Shown here piece after piece: positions 35,310-48,900 of a DNA stretch of 64,000 nt. The notes under the pieces were generated by a model. That model saw only the letters and a list, made by a program, of their open reading frames with translations. It was not told the origin of the DNA and ran no database searches. The position numbers were made by a program, and so were the translations under genes. Positions within the stretch are counted from its first letter, which is position 1, and every line of letters begins with the position of its first letter. Source of the DNA: Helochares maculicollis (Eukaryota; Arthropoda; Insecta; Coleoptera; Hydrophilidae); the NCBI GenBank assembly GCA_033557835.1, contig JAWQRO010000031.1:1-64000 (forward strand). The letters run 5' to 3'.

Positions 35310-37344
35310 CAGTAATTGTCCGCTACTTTGTCCAGTTTTATTTTATTTTGGTGAAATTCTTGCTCGCCTGCAAGATGAGTTTTATATCAGAGCACAAAGA
35401 TAAACACGTACGCCCAAAATAAAGTAAAAATGTCGAACCTGCGTTCGCTAATTAGATATCAAAGACCAACACACACCTATCTCCTATCTGCATCTCCGGA
35501 TGGAGCTGAAGCATTTCATGATTTCATTCACCTTATGCGGCTCGCGTAATTGGATACAGTAATCCGATAGCTCTTGCCGATAACTGCAGTCTCCGCACTT
35601 ATCGACTGTGGGAAATAGCAATACCTTTAAAAAAAACCTCAGTTCTGTTAACATCAAGATTTCTCGTCACATATAGAAGCGATTTTCATATTAGTTAGTT
35701 AGTATTTCTGCAAGTCATCATAGTACCGCATTGAACATTTTCTTGGACATAGTATATCATAATAGTTCAGCAAATTAAACTAGAAATCATGATCCTAATG
35801 GAACAGAATTATTTTTACGTGCTATGTCCCTTAGATGTCTATAACTAGTAATATCTACCATATACGCCATTAACAAATATTATATTATTGCAAATAATTA
35901 AAAAACAGTAAATGTTTATAAATGTAAACTTTTCTAAGCATTTATAAAATCCGTATTCCGGACTCGTACTGGAAAGATTTAAACCGTGCATATAACCCAG
36001 GTACATTGGTCAACGGTTAAAGGAGAAAACGTCTTTATTCTCTGCAGGCAGCTATAATGCAAAAAGCGTTTTCCAAAGCCAAAAGTATTCAGACTTAAAC
36101 CCGTTCTCTCGCAGTCGAACAGGCCGGCTCGACGAATGATCAATGCATTATGCACCACTTCTTATTTCTTATCCGCGACCGGATTCTGCGGCAGCCTCAG
36201 ACGCGAACATCCAAGAAACGACCTACTCCATTCACGCCCTTTCACTCTAACCACCACGGTAGAGAATGTCCTTGCGAAACTCATACAATGCCCTTTATTT
36301 ATGACAAAGTTAAGTTATTCGAAAACCTTACGGAGGTTAGTTACATCTTTGTTAATGCAGATTGTTCGGGATTGTTTTTAAATTTACTTAATCTGAATAA
36401 GATAAAAAGCGATGATAATGGCTGTTTAAGAAGTTAATTTTGTGGAGTATTTTAATCTTAATTCCAACCACCACCAACTTTACCAAGATTTTTAGATTTC
36501 CACCGTCACCCAATCAATTTTCACTTGGTTTACATTTACGTTTTAATTCAGAAATCTTGTAAATAGCCATTGTAGAACATTTTGCAACTACACTCTTTAC
36601 ATTGTTCTCGCTATACAAATGAAATCGAATATCAACTAATAATCAAATCTTGTATAAACTTTTAACGAACTGCTTCAATCTCATATGAAAAGTTTATGAA
36701 TTGTAATCTATAAAAGGCACAAGCTATATTTTGAATAATCAAAATGAAAATTGCTTAAATAACAAGTTGTCGAAGAGAATTTTTCTAAATACATCAAATG
36801 CATTCTTAAACTCTTTACAAACATTTATTCAAATAGCATCTGTTCATCAGATAAACAGTCGTAAAATGTTGATATTGCTCGACATCTGACGCTTGGAAAT
36901 TTCTTTCTCGCAAGTGACAAGAGTTCAGCAAGCGTCCACCATCAATCTTGAGACGTCACTTCGTGTCAGACGTCCCATGTAGGCCTATCAACTTTTTCAC
37001 AATGTATTTACGTCAGCCAACAGAATTCAATTTAGACACTTTTAATCGATTCCCAATCGAATAGCTCCGAGTCCGCACATGCTGATTTTCATTTAGGGTC
37101 GAGATTACATTTAAATCGGAACTATTGGCTCTCGAACAACTCCTCATTCGAATGAGAAATAGAGAGCAGAGTACCAGCTTGGTTATTTTGCATATCTTAT
37201 GGACTCACAGAGTTGGGTATAGCGCGATTTATTACATTGGAGTGCAACGCCCGATACAGGGCATGTATCAGTATTAAACGCAAACCCCAAGGGAAAGACA
37301 AAGAAACTTTGGAACGGAATATTTCTCTTGTTCAAGCACGCTGA

Positions 37345-37359
37345 CTGTCGCCATCTATC
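37345..37359 (-). promoter_or_regulatory. CTCF-like motif, moderate match
   Basis: The minus strand reads GATAGATGGCGACAG. The TAGATGGCG core fits the CTCF consensus, but the leading CC is absent. It lies in a balanced-composition block. Binding is inferred only. Confidence 0.2.
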
Positions 37360-38214
37360 TTCGGTTATCTCTGGCTGGCACTACATCGCAATGCCGCTGG
37401 CGCAAAAACTCCAACGCAAAGAAAGACAAAAGGATGTGACACTCCAATTTCCATTTTAGATCGAAATTCTTCAACCCCTCGCGCGCCCTGAGACTTTATC
37501 AGCCCTGAGCCACCGTTCTCTTTCGTATAAATAGCCAACGTTCAGATTACACCTTAATTACTATTGTTGCAAGAAAGTGATCTTCGAAACTTTTGGGACC
37601 GGATTTAAACTATGGAGATAAACAGGGCCAGCCGTTAACGATTAGAGCGGTGACTCTTGGAGAAAAATGTTGTTTCTTTTAGAAAGAAAATACCTCGAGA
37701 AACCTTTTCTGTTTTGAGTCCTTGTGGTCAAAGATATTCAAAAAACATCAATATCATTTGCCAGAAGTGGCGATTATGTTTTGGAATTAGATCCCATTAA
37801 ATTTAAATACGATTTTTTCAACGAAAATGGTCTAATGACATTATTTATACATTGCTCCTGAGAACTTCACGGCTTGTTTCAAGAAATCTGTGGTAGATTC
37901 AAATTCCTTGTATAACGCGACGCATTTCATGTCCGAAGCTAAAATCCATTCGCCTCCGCATTGTTGTATGCGAGGTGCAATAGGTCAAAAATTCAATACA
38001 TCACGTGCTGCGCCTCCATTACTTACGTGCCTTTATCAATAAATTTAAAAGTACCTACAGTTTTTGATACTCTCACCATTTTGAGCCATCCTCGACTTCA
38101 CCCATTGGAAAATAGTGTGGCTGTTAATTTATGAGCAAATATCCAACTGAGAAGCGATGAATAATGGTGGGATATAAAGATTTGTTTTAGAGCGGTTCAA
38201 TCAATGGCTATGGA

Positions 38215-38540
38215 TATTGGCTGAGTCAGCAGGAGCTTTCGCGGTTGCTGGTACTGCGTGGTGGCAAGCAGGGCAACATCTGAACTCGTATCTTAGATGT
38301 TCGGGGGGAATGGGGATGCAGGGCGGTTACAGAGCTCCAGAGAAATTATGTACGAGGCATTGGGAGCAATATATCTCGAGCGGGACGTGCCAGACAGAGT
38401 AGACGGGGTATTATATAGGAAGGAAGGAACCTGAGGCTCTCCTCGTCCCTAGGCGCTCGTGCCGGAGAATGAGACACTTGCCGCGTCCGACGCCCGCCGC
38501 CTGCCGCCCCCTCCTTGAATTGTCAGCTTTGCGAAAGAAA
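38215..38540 (+). other. GC-rich patch with overlapping open frames, possible decayed coding relic
   Basis: This is one of the most GC-rich places in the window. A 61-codon frame covers 38217-38402. A second phase gives 45 codons from ATG 38297 to TGA 38432 and ends with DGVLYRKEGT, which weakly recalls the start of the zinc-binding region of gypsy-type integrases. Just beyond the stop, a third phase continues with LLVPRR. That would suit a frameshifted retrotransposon relic, but I cannot align more than about ten residues at any point. It could equally be a CpG-rich regulatory element. TATATAGG at 38413 has no initiator at the proper spacing. Confidence 0.2.
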
Positions 38541-41500
38541 CTTCATTATCAAATATTTTACGGTGAAGATGATGCTAGTTACTGCCCGCCTCGAATTTTT
38601 TTATCGCTTCACTTTTGGGGTCGGTATGGGCACGTCGGGAGTGCGTAGCTTTTGAATATTTTCTCACATTTGCACGCATAAAGGCATAAAAAGATGTGAA
38701 ATATACGCAGCGCCGTGCATAACTACATCCTTATGTTCTTGTGAAGGGGTGTAAATTTCGCTGCGGGAGGAGTAATGCGTAATTTTATAGGGGCGAAATT
38801 TGTTTAGTGGATGAGGATATTTTCATTATTGCAATTTGAATAGTTTCTTTTAGATTTTCTCTTTGTTTTGTTCACGTTGCAATTTGCGTAGCTTTCCTTT
38901 TCATTGACTGCAACTTTGATAATTTGTGTCAATTTAACATTTGTGGAACTACTAAATTAAGTCCATAGCTTTACAGATTTTACTGCATTCAATATTTAAT
39001 AAGCACCTTGAAACTGATATTTTAGCAACATTTCAGTCCACGGTGTATGTTTTTACTACATTACAAAAATTTTATAGCTGTGACAGCCTTAAATGGTTTC
39101 AAATCAGTGTATAAATATATGTGGCAAATAAGTAATTGTTGTTTTGAAAAACACTTAAAATATTTATTTCTTTACAAAAGTACCATTTATCATATACAAA
39201 TATTTTCTATTATTTGTAATGATTTTTGGTCAATTTTCAGACATTATTTTAATTTATTTTCTTATTATCTGTACGGAAAATTCCGAATGTTTTTGAATGT
39301 GCAATGATGTTTTGAACTAACTGCGGCATAAGACAATAAAGCCCAACCAACAGTTTTGCCGAGTTACCAAAGTTGCATGAGGCCTAGCATTATCGTGATA
39401 GAAAATAATTCCTTTGAGGCTTACTAATTTTGATTGTGCTCTTCGTTTGTATAATTCAGATTTGTCAATGTTGAGCTTCCGCTGTTTCACTTTGGTTTTT
39501 CTTTATTTTTTGTTTGATATTGTAATAAATCATGCACTTTTCGGCATCAGTTACCATGTCTTTAAAAATGGCTCACTTTTGTTGTATTTCAAAAGCTTAT
39601 CGTATATACTAATATGATCCGTTAGTTTCATGAGAATTCCATATTATAAGTTTGCAAAACGTCTCAGGCGCTTCTTAATGCAGCTATAGGTACTTTTTGC
39701 TTTTCGAAAACCTCACATATTGGTGCTGTATATATCTCGGTCAAATATTGCTTTGATTTGGTCGCTATCAGCACGAAGATGTAAACAAAATACTCTTCGT
39801 CTTTAAGCGAAAAATCACCTGAGCAAAATTTCGCACATCAATTGTGATATTCTTTTAACATTCCCTCATCAAGCAAAAAATGACAGCAAAAATTTGTAGT
39901 CTGATCTATACTTTGCTATTTACAAAATTGTGCTACTGAATGTTAAATACAGTACTTTCCAATAACATATCCAATGCTTTAATAATTAAATAAAATAACA
40001 CTATCGGTGATAAAATGTACCAATTTTATCTTTCCTCTATTTAAGAGGTTTAGTTGAATAAATATGTGCTTTTTTGTGTACTTCTGCTTTTATTTAAAGT
40101 TGAGCAATTTTTCTCCAGCAGAGAAAACAACAATAGAAAACGATCGTCATTGCTATTAAACATACACTTGAGGCTAAAAAAAGCATGAGTGCCGAGGAAT
40201 TTAACTACAAAACATGTCAACGTAATCTATAAGAATGCCGAGGGTGCATTTGGGTCAATAAGTATTGAACATTTTTAAAGAGATATAAAAATAATTAACC
40301 AATGTTTACAATTCATATTTCTTCTTTGGTTATGAGCTTCTAAATGATTCAGTTAAAACATGAAGTAATGGGTCAAATTCGAATTTAGCAGTACTTAATT
40401 TCGAAATGTCATGTTTTGAATTTGTGCAAATACTAGGTTTGGCCAAAATTTTTAACTAATAGTCTGCAAAATGTTTCAGTATATTTTAGATTGTTTTATA
40501 CATTATTGAGACTTCAATTGTTTTTAGTATAAAATTTTTATTAGACATTTCAGAGATGGATTTTATATGCTAAGATAAACATAAAGTTTTGAGCATAAAA
40601 ACATTATCCTTAGATTTAGTCTCTTAACATTTTTTACTCGCATAAATGTTAACACCAGCGATATTGCAGGATTCAACCAGGTACATTTAGAAGCCGTTTT
40701 GAGAAAACACGAACAAAGAAGTGACTTAAAAATAGTTACTTTATATTATAAATGAACGTATAGAAATTATACAGTAACATATTTACATAGCATTGGAAAA
40801 AGTACTGCTTGATTTGATAATTCACAGCGCGGCAAATGCAGATTATTGCACTTAATCGTTTTGCTGTACACCTCCACTATTTTTTTTGCATTGAAAGTAA
40901 GCAACGGAAACTGAGAATTTATTTCAAGACATCAGGTTTTGAAACTACCACATTCATAGCCCCATCATTAATAATCAAGCAAGATTATTGACACAGCATT
41001 TTTATAAATAAAAAATTAAAGTAACTCCACACACTTCACAGCCATTAAGCAAACACAGCTCAAATTTTCGCACAAAGCTGGTTTTACAATTTGAAATACA
41101 TACAATACCCTTTTATAAAGTCACATATACAAGCGTTTTAATTATATTCCAGCATTAGCATGTCGTGTGTGTATTGATGTATTTACCTGACTCCCTCGTT
41201 TATATAAATATTTATATCCCATAATTCACTTAACACAAGAAACGGAGTATGCATACAGCAAAAGAACTTTTTTCAAGCTGATGATATAAAGGGCCATGCA
41301 TGCAATTCTCTTTTCTTCCATCTATAATTGTTTTAAAACACGATCATTACAGAATCACGCAAACAATGCTATTTCTGTGCAAAAACATATTTGCGCAACG
41401 ATTCCGCGTAAAAGAACCTGTACCCATTAAGATGATGAATGTGTGGCATAAAAGAAAATCAGAATGTGAGCACATACTTTTCCCTGGTCGCTTATATGTC

Positions 41501-41683
41501 GGGTAGATCGAGCAATTCAACAAATTCACGTTTGTGCTTTGAATTATATTGTCGAATTAATGGCAGGCATAATTTAACGTTCACTTACTGCTACACGAGT
41601 ACCAACTACTATCTTTCTTGGTTCGTTCTCTGCATGCTCATGTGAAGGGACACCCGCACCTGGTTTGGCCGACTTGACTTTCA
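38541..41683. other. AT-rich noncoding DNA, nothing recognised
   Basis: The frames of 86 codons (39047-39307) and 67 codons (39414-39617) are rich in F, Y, I and N, as expected from translated AT-rich DNA, and show no domain. No repeats or RNA genes were seen. Confidence 0.6.
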
Positions 41684-41695
41684 ACTCACCTGAAA
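41684..41695 (-). promoter_or_regulatory. Juxtaposed 3'/5' splice-site motif (possible recursive splice site)
   Basis: On the minus strand the 12-mer TTTCAG|GTGAGT joins a consensus splice acceptor directly to a consensus donor. In Drosophila, zero-length exons of this form mark recursive splicing of very long introns. The tract before it (AATTTATTG) is only moderately rich in pyrimidines, which weakens the case. A near-identical motif, TTTCAG|GTGAGC, lies on the same strand at 63476-63487. Confidence 0.25.
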
Positions 41696-43932
41696 CAATA
41701 AATTACTATTAGTAACACTACTTATGCATTCAACAGCAATTTAAATGTTATCGCCGATTATAAGTCAATGAGGATCATTTTCATATTTAATTGCTGGTAT
41801 CTTGTTGCCACCTTATTGTTTTATTTGTTATTGAATTGCGAAACTATAAATATTTACGCGTACTAAACGCTGTGAAGTTACATTATGTTACAAATTGAAT
41901 TGTTTATTTTGAATTCACTAATGCATAGGGGCAGCAATTTCTGTTTTAATTTATGTCGAGCGGGCAGAAGTTTTGATATTTTGCAACCAAGCCATAGATA
42001 TCAATTTTTAAGGTAAACCGTTTCACGAGCGTAACTTGTAGGAATGGAATTTGTAAATAGTTTTCTTAATATCGAAATATTTAAAAAATTACCGTCCTTT
42101 ATGGATATTGCACCATGATTTTTTTTGTACATTTGTACATCAGTGGATTTTGTGGTTTCATTAACAAGCAGCTATTTTATCGTGCTTGTGGTTGGATGTC
42201 TTGGTAACGTATCCGTTGAGAACATCGCCATGAAGATTCTAACCAAAGTACTGGCAAGAATGTCCGGAAAATACACAAAAACATTCCTAAGATATACGAA
42301 TATTGATTTTCAGTTATGTATTTTAGAATGGTGCATTTTATATCCACTAAAATTAGGGCAAATGATAAATAAAACGGAGCAAATATGCAAATCGATAATA
42401 AAACAAGCAAATAGATAGATAGATATATCATTTGCAGGAAATTTAGCCGTTTCAATACATAAATTCAAGGAAATTTATTGTCGGGTATATAAATCAAATT
42501 GTGGAATTCCTTCAGAATTGCAACTACATAGATTCATAAGCTCCAAAATTTAAATAAATAAATAGCGTGTGAACTCATTCCTTTGGTTTCCACTCCAATT
42601 TTTGTTTTACAGATCAACTAATTTTTATTGCAGGTTTCGAATTTTTATATTGCGGTTTACTTAAAGATTTATTTAGCCACGACGTTATTTTCCTGCATAT
42701 TGGTAGGTTCATTAATTACTTATTATGCAAAACCCCATACTTTGCTCATAGTTTTTCATTTTCATGCTAATAAACTTGAAACCTTGCAAACGGCCGTGTT
42801 AACGGATGCCACGAAAAAAACAACAATTTTACCTCGCCGCATTTAAATCACGCAGACGATTTTATAATTACTTTCTAACAATGTAGCTGCAAGAAAATAT
42901 GAATTTATACGAGGTACACGCAAGTAAATCGTGTAAAACGTAAAATAAATAAATTTATGTTCAGCTCAGTCCAGCAAATTCACTGTTCGAGAGTATACGG
43001 CTTTATTAATGCAGATTTATGTCCCTCTGTCATTTTGTTAATCAAATAGGAAACCTGTATTACAAACGAACATATACGCGTTACCATTCTTGCTGTGATA
43101 CATGCACGAAAGAAATACTTCTTTGGTACTAACGTTTTGTTTATGAAAATAGGTGAATTTACTATTCAGTAGTCAAGTGAAGATGCGTAGATTAGAAAAA
43201 TTATTGCTGCTTGTAGAATATTAAACTAAAAGAGATCTTTATTTGGCTTTCCAACGGAAAGTCCCTTGTAAACTGATAGCGATACTTATTACACAATATC
43301 AAAGATGAATAAAGGAATTTCCATTTACAATTTTCTATGGACTAAAATTTTAAAAATGTATAATATATAAAAGCAATATTCACCTAACATTTTTGATTGT
43401 TAATCGGTGTATTTTTCTACAATGCACGCTATTTTTTACTTTTCATATTGTTTTAAATTTGCTTCAATTCTAAACCACTTTTCAATAGAGCACTTTAAAA
43501 AAAAACGGCGCATATTTTTAGAGCGAATTATTGGCTCGAAACTTTATATGAGAGCTTTTAAAATACATTTTTGTGAAATTCATTTTGTGTATTTTGGACG
43601 ACTGTAGATTTTTGGTTTATAAATTTGTTAATAATCACAAAACTATAAGAAATTATAAGAATAACTACAAAGAAAAATTTTACAACAAATACACTGAAAT
43701 AATTTGTAGCAAAATATTTGAAGTTGGATATGTTTCTTCGAATAGATGTTTATGGAAAAAGCTGAAGAAATTCTTGGCCAAGTAGCGTATGCTCATCACA
43801 TAAGCTACTGTTAACGTGTTTTTGTGCTGAGTGTAAAATAATTCCAAAAAAATTGACAATTGAAAAATGACTTCTTATGTGAACTTACTATAAGAAGAGA
43901 TGAATTCGTCGGATTGGGCTCTTGTTTTTTCG
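41696..43932. other. Noncoding DNA, nothing recognised
   Basis: Overlapping plus and minus frames of 97 and 92 codons at 42125-42455 lie antisense to each other and have no domain, so at most one could be real and neither is supported. A short GATA tetranucleotide run lies near 42411-42426. The rest is AT-rich. Confidence 0.6.
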
Positions 43933-43997
43933 TAGCGCACGCGCTACCTCATTTGTGTTATTTGTTTACTATACGCCGCCATTTTTGAGTATGCGCA
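43933..43997. promoter_or_regulatory. Promoter-like CpG patch: GC palindrome, YY1/Pho and NRF1-like motifs
   Basis: Three motifs lie within 65 bp in otherwise AT-rich DNA. The first is an inverted repeat TAGCGC-AC-GCGCTA (43933-43946). The second is GCCGCCATTTT (43975-43985), an exact YY1/Pleiohomeotic core. The third is ATGCGCA (43991-43997), a half site for NRF1/Erect wing. This combination is typical of TATA-less housekeeping promoters. No convincing coding exon follows on either strand. A 70-codon minus frame at 44312-44524 has no domain I recognise. Confidence 0.3.
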
Positions 43998-45906
43998 ATG
44001 AGAATTCGATGTGACAATGCGGATGGTGGGAAGTTTAACAGCCTCTTTTGTTCCAGAAGCGACGGGTCATCTGTTTAAGTTTGGTCAGGATTTTAGGCAA
44101 CTTTTAGCAATCATTGGGCATTCTTTTGGCATTTACATTAGAAATCTTTAAAGCTATTTGATGACGCTCATTGTTTATCTTCTAAGAAAACTATTACTGA
44201 GACTACTTTTTCAACTAAAGACATCCTGCAAAAAGCTGAAAGCATCGAACAGCCATATAAATGTAATAATTGCTGCAATTCCCTTACTTTACAAAGACTG
44301 AATTTCCATGGTTATTTTACCAATTTGCTCACTAATTCTTCAACCACAGCTTGTACTACACCTACATGGTCATTTCGTCTATATGATTTATGATGTTTAT
44401 TGCAGTGATAGTTCAATCGAAACCTAAGTACCGATTCACACTTTTGAACTGTTAGATATTGCAAAGAGACCTCGTTATTTTGCACATTCGAAATTTGGCA
44501 CATCTGGTTTGGCCGGCTTGCCAAAATAATTGAAATTGTAAGAACTGATTAAGCAATAAGTCAATCTAAATTAGCCACCATGCGAAGAAGAGACAGCTTC
44601 TACTCACCAATACCAAATATAATGTCATATTCTAAGACTTTATATTTCTGTCGTCAACTATAACTACAATCATTCCAATTACAGTGTTATTCGATATCGG
44701 TCCTGCAACCAGTTTTTATACATTTACAACAAATCATTTTTAACCGTGTTAACCAAAATGAATACCTACATATTTAGTCACATCAAAGTTTCAACTTTCT
44801 AATAGTTTATTGCGCTCGATCACCGATAGCTAGTTGCAAATTAAATAAATGAAGTAATCGCTACTGGTCTTCAGACCGGCGAATTAATAGCTTTTAAAAT
44901 TTATAATATCTAAGAACCCATATATATTTTGTATATAAGAAATACAATAAATTTAGCATGCTATATTTGGTTTTCAAAATGAAAACATAAAGTATGTGCA
45001 ATTTGTAGCGCTGGGAAACGCAGGTACATTTTGTAATTTAATAAACTTTATACAACAAAGTGTTGACTGATTTACCGGTTGTACTGAGAGACAGAGGCAT
45101 AAATTCTTGCGCATAATAGACTGAATGGATTGTCACACAGCAATAAAACTAATAAAAATTATCCACCACGCGTCCTTGTGCACGAAACATTATAAATTAT
45201 TTAATACTCCTATAAATTTTTATACTTCTCAAACCATGATTTATTCAGAAACGTGCTTGACAATTCAGTGAGATAAATTTACACTTTGCGATTTAAATGC
45301 AATTCTTTAAAACACTTATTTTGGTATTATTAATTTACAATTTTTGACAAAGAAAAGCAAGCTAGCGTAAACAATGTGAGCTAGTTTTAGAGTTGAATTA
45401 AAATCACACGCATTTGTGAAAGTACACTTCTGGAATGTACAAAACGTCGGGAAGGATCTGTTTAGTACATTTCCAGGGACATTTTTGATCCTCGTCCAGA
45501 TTTTACAACATCATACACTCAAAAGCACCATCCGAACATACATAGAATCTTGAATGGTGAAGTTCGAAAGCTTTTCCGAACGAAATGGAAGCTCCAAACC
45601 GCGAATTTAGAAGTTAGAAGTGCTTTAGGGCTGCCCTGACACTAATTTGAAATTTAAACCGGCCGTAAATTAGTTTGTATGAATTTTAGTGAGGCAGCTG
45701 AGGATTTATGAGCAAACGTTCCGCAAACTTCAAGAACTTTAAGGGAATATTGATGAATACACTTTTTGCCCGGGGAAAAACTTCCCGGAGTAGAAATTTT
45801 TATTACCGCTAACAATTTTATCCCGGTTTCTTTTTCCAATTTTCCCATGGAGTTTTATGTAAATTGGCTGTCTGCGTTGTAAATGAATGCTATAAGTCAG
45901 GGAAAG
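43998..45906. other. Noncoding DNA, nothing recognised
   Basis: A plus-strand reading at about 44245-44300 gives a short YKCNNC-type string that resembles half of a C2H2 zinc finger, but the second histidine and any neighbouring fingers are missing. A balanced-composition block begins near 45640. No gene, RNA or repeat is supported. Confidence 0.55.
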
Positions 45907-45922
45907 CCTCTAGATGGCGCGC
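45907..45922 (+). promoter_or_regulatory. CTCF-like motif, strong match
   Basis: CCTCTAGATGGCGCGC fits the CTCF consensus CCNSYAGRKGGCGC at every defined position. It lies in a balanced-composition block (45640-46140) that looks like conserved noncoding DNA. The match is visible. Binding and insulator activity are inferred. Confidence 0.4.
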
Positions 45923-48900
45923 AGATGTGTCTGGCGAAGGAAAGCACTTGAAGTTGCAACGAAATTGCGTAAAACGGCCGTTTAATAGCATATTTTACCG
46001 AGCTTCCTTCTTCCGCGACTAATTGAGTAAATATGATAAATATTGCCTGGGCGCTTGAGGGGGTGCGAAAGAGGGTATGGAGTGAGTATAGGTGTAATTT
46101 TAATTACGGCTTCTCGCGGGAGGGCCTCCGCACATTTTCTTACACGGAGGAATTATAATTGCGAATAACTTCTAATTAGACGCATTCTTTTGCTGCTCTT
46201 GAGTAATCGCAGGGGTCCCTGATGCGCGGGATTACTGCAAACGAGGATCTAACATTTACTTGTTTTCACTAGAAGGAATTTTTAAAGCTCATTCTTGCTT
46301 TGATCTCGTAAATTAATTACCGATAATAATGATTATCCTTGTTTGGTTCAAAAGAATGTTATAGATCAACTTTTTAAATATGACTGTTTTCGAAATATTA
46401 CTTATAACAACCACACACAGGTTACCCATTATTAGTGCAAACAGCACATTATCTGAAAATTACACACCGACAGGCTTACCAACCCTTCATCAACAGGCAA
46501 CTTATATGGCCGTGTACTTCATTTTCATTGAACAATGGCATTAGTTGGCCGATTTAATTCCCTGCTGTGTTTTAGATCAGACAGTTCGGTTTGCACTTGC
46601 CTGGAGCGATAGAACATGCATACACTTAAATTATCGGGAACCTCTCCCGGTAACGGGATAGCCACCCCTCTCCATTTGCCGCAACCCTGGCACGTGAGGC
46701 TAGACGGGGATAGAGCACTGCCCGGTCGGATTAGGTGTAACTGTGTGCACAATACGATGCCGCCGCCGCCGCAACCCCCAGCGGAGGCGGGGTGAGATTA
46801 AACACCGGTATAAACGAACGGCCAATAAACAGCACCAGCAGACAACGCCGAGGCCACGCTTGTATGAAACAAATTTTTCGAATAAAAATTTAACGAGAAA
46901 ACACGCACCAGAACGATTTTACAAGGACCCACTTTCCGGCAACAAGGGGTTGTTTTCCCTCAAATGACGAATTGCCCTTTCAAAACTTCCCAAATTGGAA
47001 CATGACTGACAAATTAAAATTGTGTTGGGTGTTACTAATTCATACGGAAACTCATAAATATCACCCCTATCAATGCCAGAAATACCGTTCTTTATTAATT
47101 GGGTCGAGTTGGTTACGTTTTTTTAAACCACTCAATCAGACTAGCGTGAAAATGCTTCCAAACAAAGTTCTACGTATTTTTTAGGCAAGGCTGTTCCGAT
47201 CAATCAACTATTATCGACACCATATCAGTTCTGAAAGTGCCTTTCCTCTTAACCAATTCCAACAAATTTGGTTCAAAAGAATATATAATGCTAGGTTTTG
47301 GTAGGAAAAGTTCACCATTGGAAAGAAACATCTACAAATTATGCAACTGCCAAAATGCTAATAAAATAGGCAACAGTATATGTGTTGAACACACTGATAA
47401 AAAAAGCATTACGGGCTTCTTTCAGTTAATAAAAAAACGATTGATCTTAAAAAAATTAAATAATTTTTAAAAAGTTTGATTCTGTTAGTATTATTTTTGT
47501 TACTAGCCAATAATAAATTTGGAAGTCATAATGTTACGATTTATTATTTTCAGTATAAAACTTTTAACCTACAGTCATATCTTCAATTAAACAACTGTGT
47601 GAGATAAGCTTCTAACGTCTAGAAACATTCCTGTAATAAAAGTTTCAACGCTTTAAATAAAAGAGCCAAAAACTGTTACACCAACGAAAATATAAAGAAA
47701 AATTTAAAGATAAAATTAAATGAATAAAAGTACTTAAAATATCAAAAAAGCATTGTAAATGGGTAAGTTTGAATTTGCAAAGAGCATTAGCACGCTTTAA
47801 CTTCTAATAATGAGGAGCGCCTAATTTCAACTTCGCTCTCAATGTTGAAATTCGATCATCTTTTAATGTTCCCAATCTTCCGCTACTAAGCTTTTTAGGC
47901 TCTTAAGTAATGTGCATTACAAATAAAATAGGATTGATAAAAGTATGGGATATGAAGAAAAATTAAAACATACAGAAGTACTCCATAAAAAAATTAGAAG
48001 ACAAAGGAAAAACTAGATTTCGTGAAAAAATTGTGAACGATATTAAAAGCTAATAGCATAAAAAGAATATTTTAGAATCTAAAGAGAAATTTAAAAAAAA
48101 TTAATTTTAGGAATATTACTATACAATATGAAAGAAGCATTACTCGAGCATCGATATATCTAACAAGCAGATTCAAAATTCAAACCTTTCCTTTAAAGTT
48201 ATTACTGCTATAGGTAAATATTGTCAACCGTATACATACTCGTTTAAGTTTAAAATTATTACATACTCTTAATGAAAATGCTCTGAAGCTTTAGAGTTTT
48301 CACAATTTAGAAATTAGTGAGATTTTAGTACTAATCATGCGGTTCTAGTTTGATTTTGTAACAACTGACTCAACATATTAATGACGGCTATTAATTTTCT
48401 CCAATAAGGTAATCATTAACTTTCAAATGAGTTAAAAAAATCCACGGTATTATAGCTTTTTGATATATTTAAATATCAGTAAAGGTTACATTCAAATATA
48501 AGGTTAAGATAATAAGCGTCAGAAGTGTAAAATATATACTACAGAAAATAAACAAGCAGGTGTATAATAATAGTCAAAGATCGTAATGTTAACGGAATAA
48601 TATAGCCAATTAAGCTTCTTATAAAACTGAATCTAGTCTAGAAATATATTGTAATGGTGAATTGATTCATCAAAGACAACTTTGAAACAGTATTGCAAAT
48701 TAACTGTTTACCATGAATAGTAAATGAAAAATATCGTGTACCCTTCAATAATAATAAAGGGAAATATAATATCTTGGTTATGCAATTGAACTGAATAAAA
48801 CCATTGTCAGATTTAAATCAATAGGTAATCCACAAAATAAAATTTGCACATCTAAGGCATAGCGTAAAGTAAATATATCTCAAACTTGTTAAAATTTGAG

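Larger units (their letters stand above)
33180..38214. other. Noncoding DNA with scattered balanced-composition blocks
   Basis: No gene was recognised. The 108-codon frame at 34560-34886 is AT-rich and hydrophobic, as random AT-rich translation usually is. Frames of 81 and 95 codons at 36136-36437 overlap in different phases without a domain. Blocks 35260-35620 and 36880-37620 have balanced composition and contain two AGATGGCG words on the minus strand (35302, 37349). TATAAATAG at 37526 looks like a TATA box but has no initiator 30 bp downstream. Confidence 0.55.

Noticed and set aside
37526..37534. TATAAATAG as a core promoter
   Set aside because: No initiator lies 25-32 bp downstream. The nearest TTCAGA is only 18 bp away.
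44245..44300. YKCNNC reading as a C2H2 zinc finger
   Set aside because: The second histidine is absent, spacing after the cysteines is off by one, and there are no flanking fingers.
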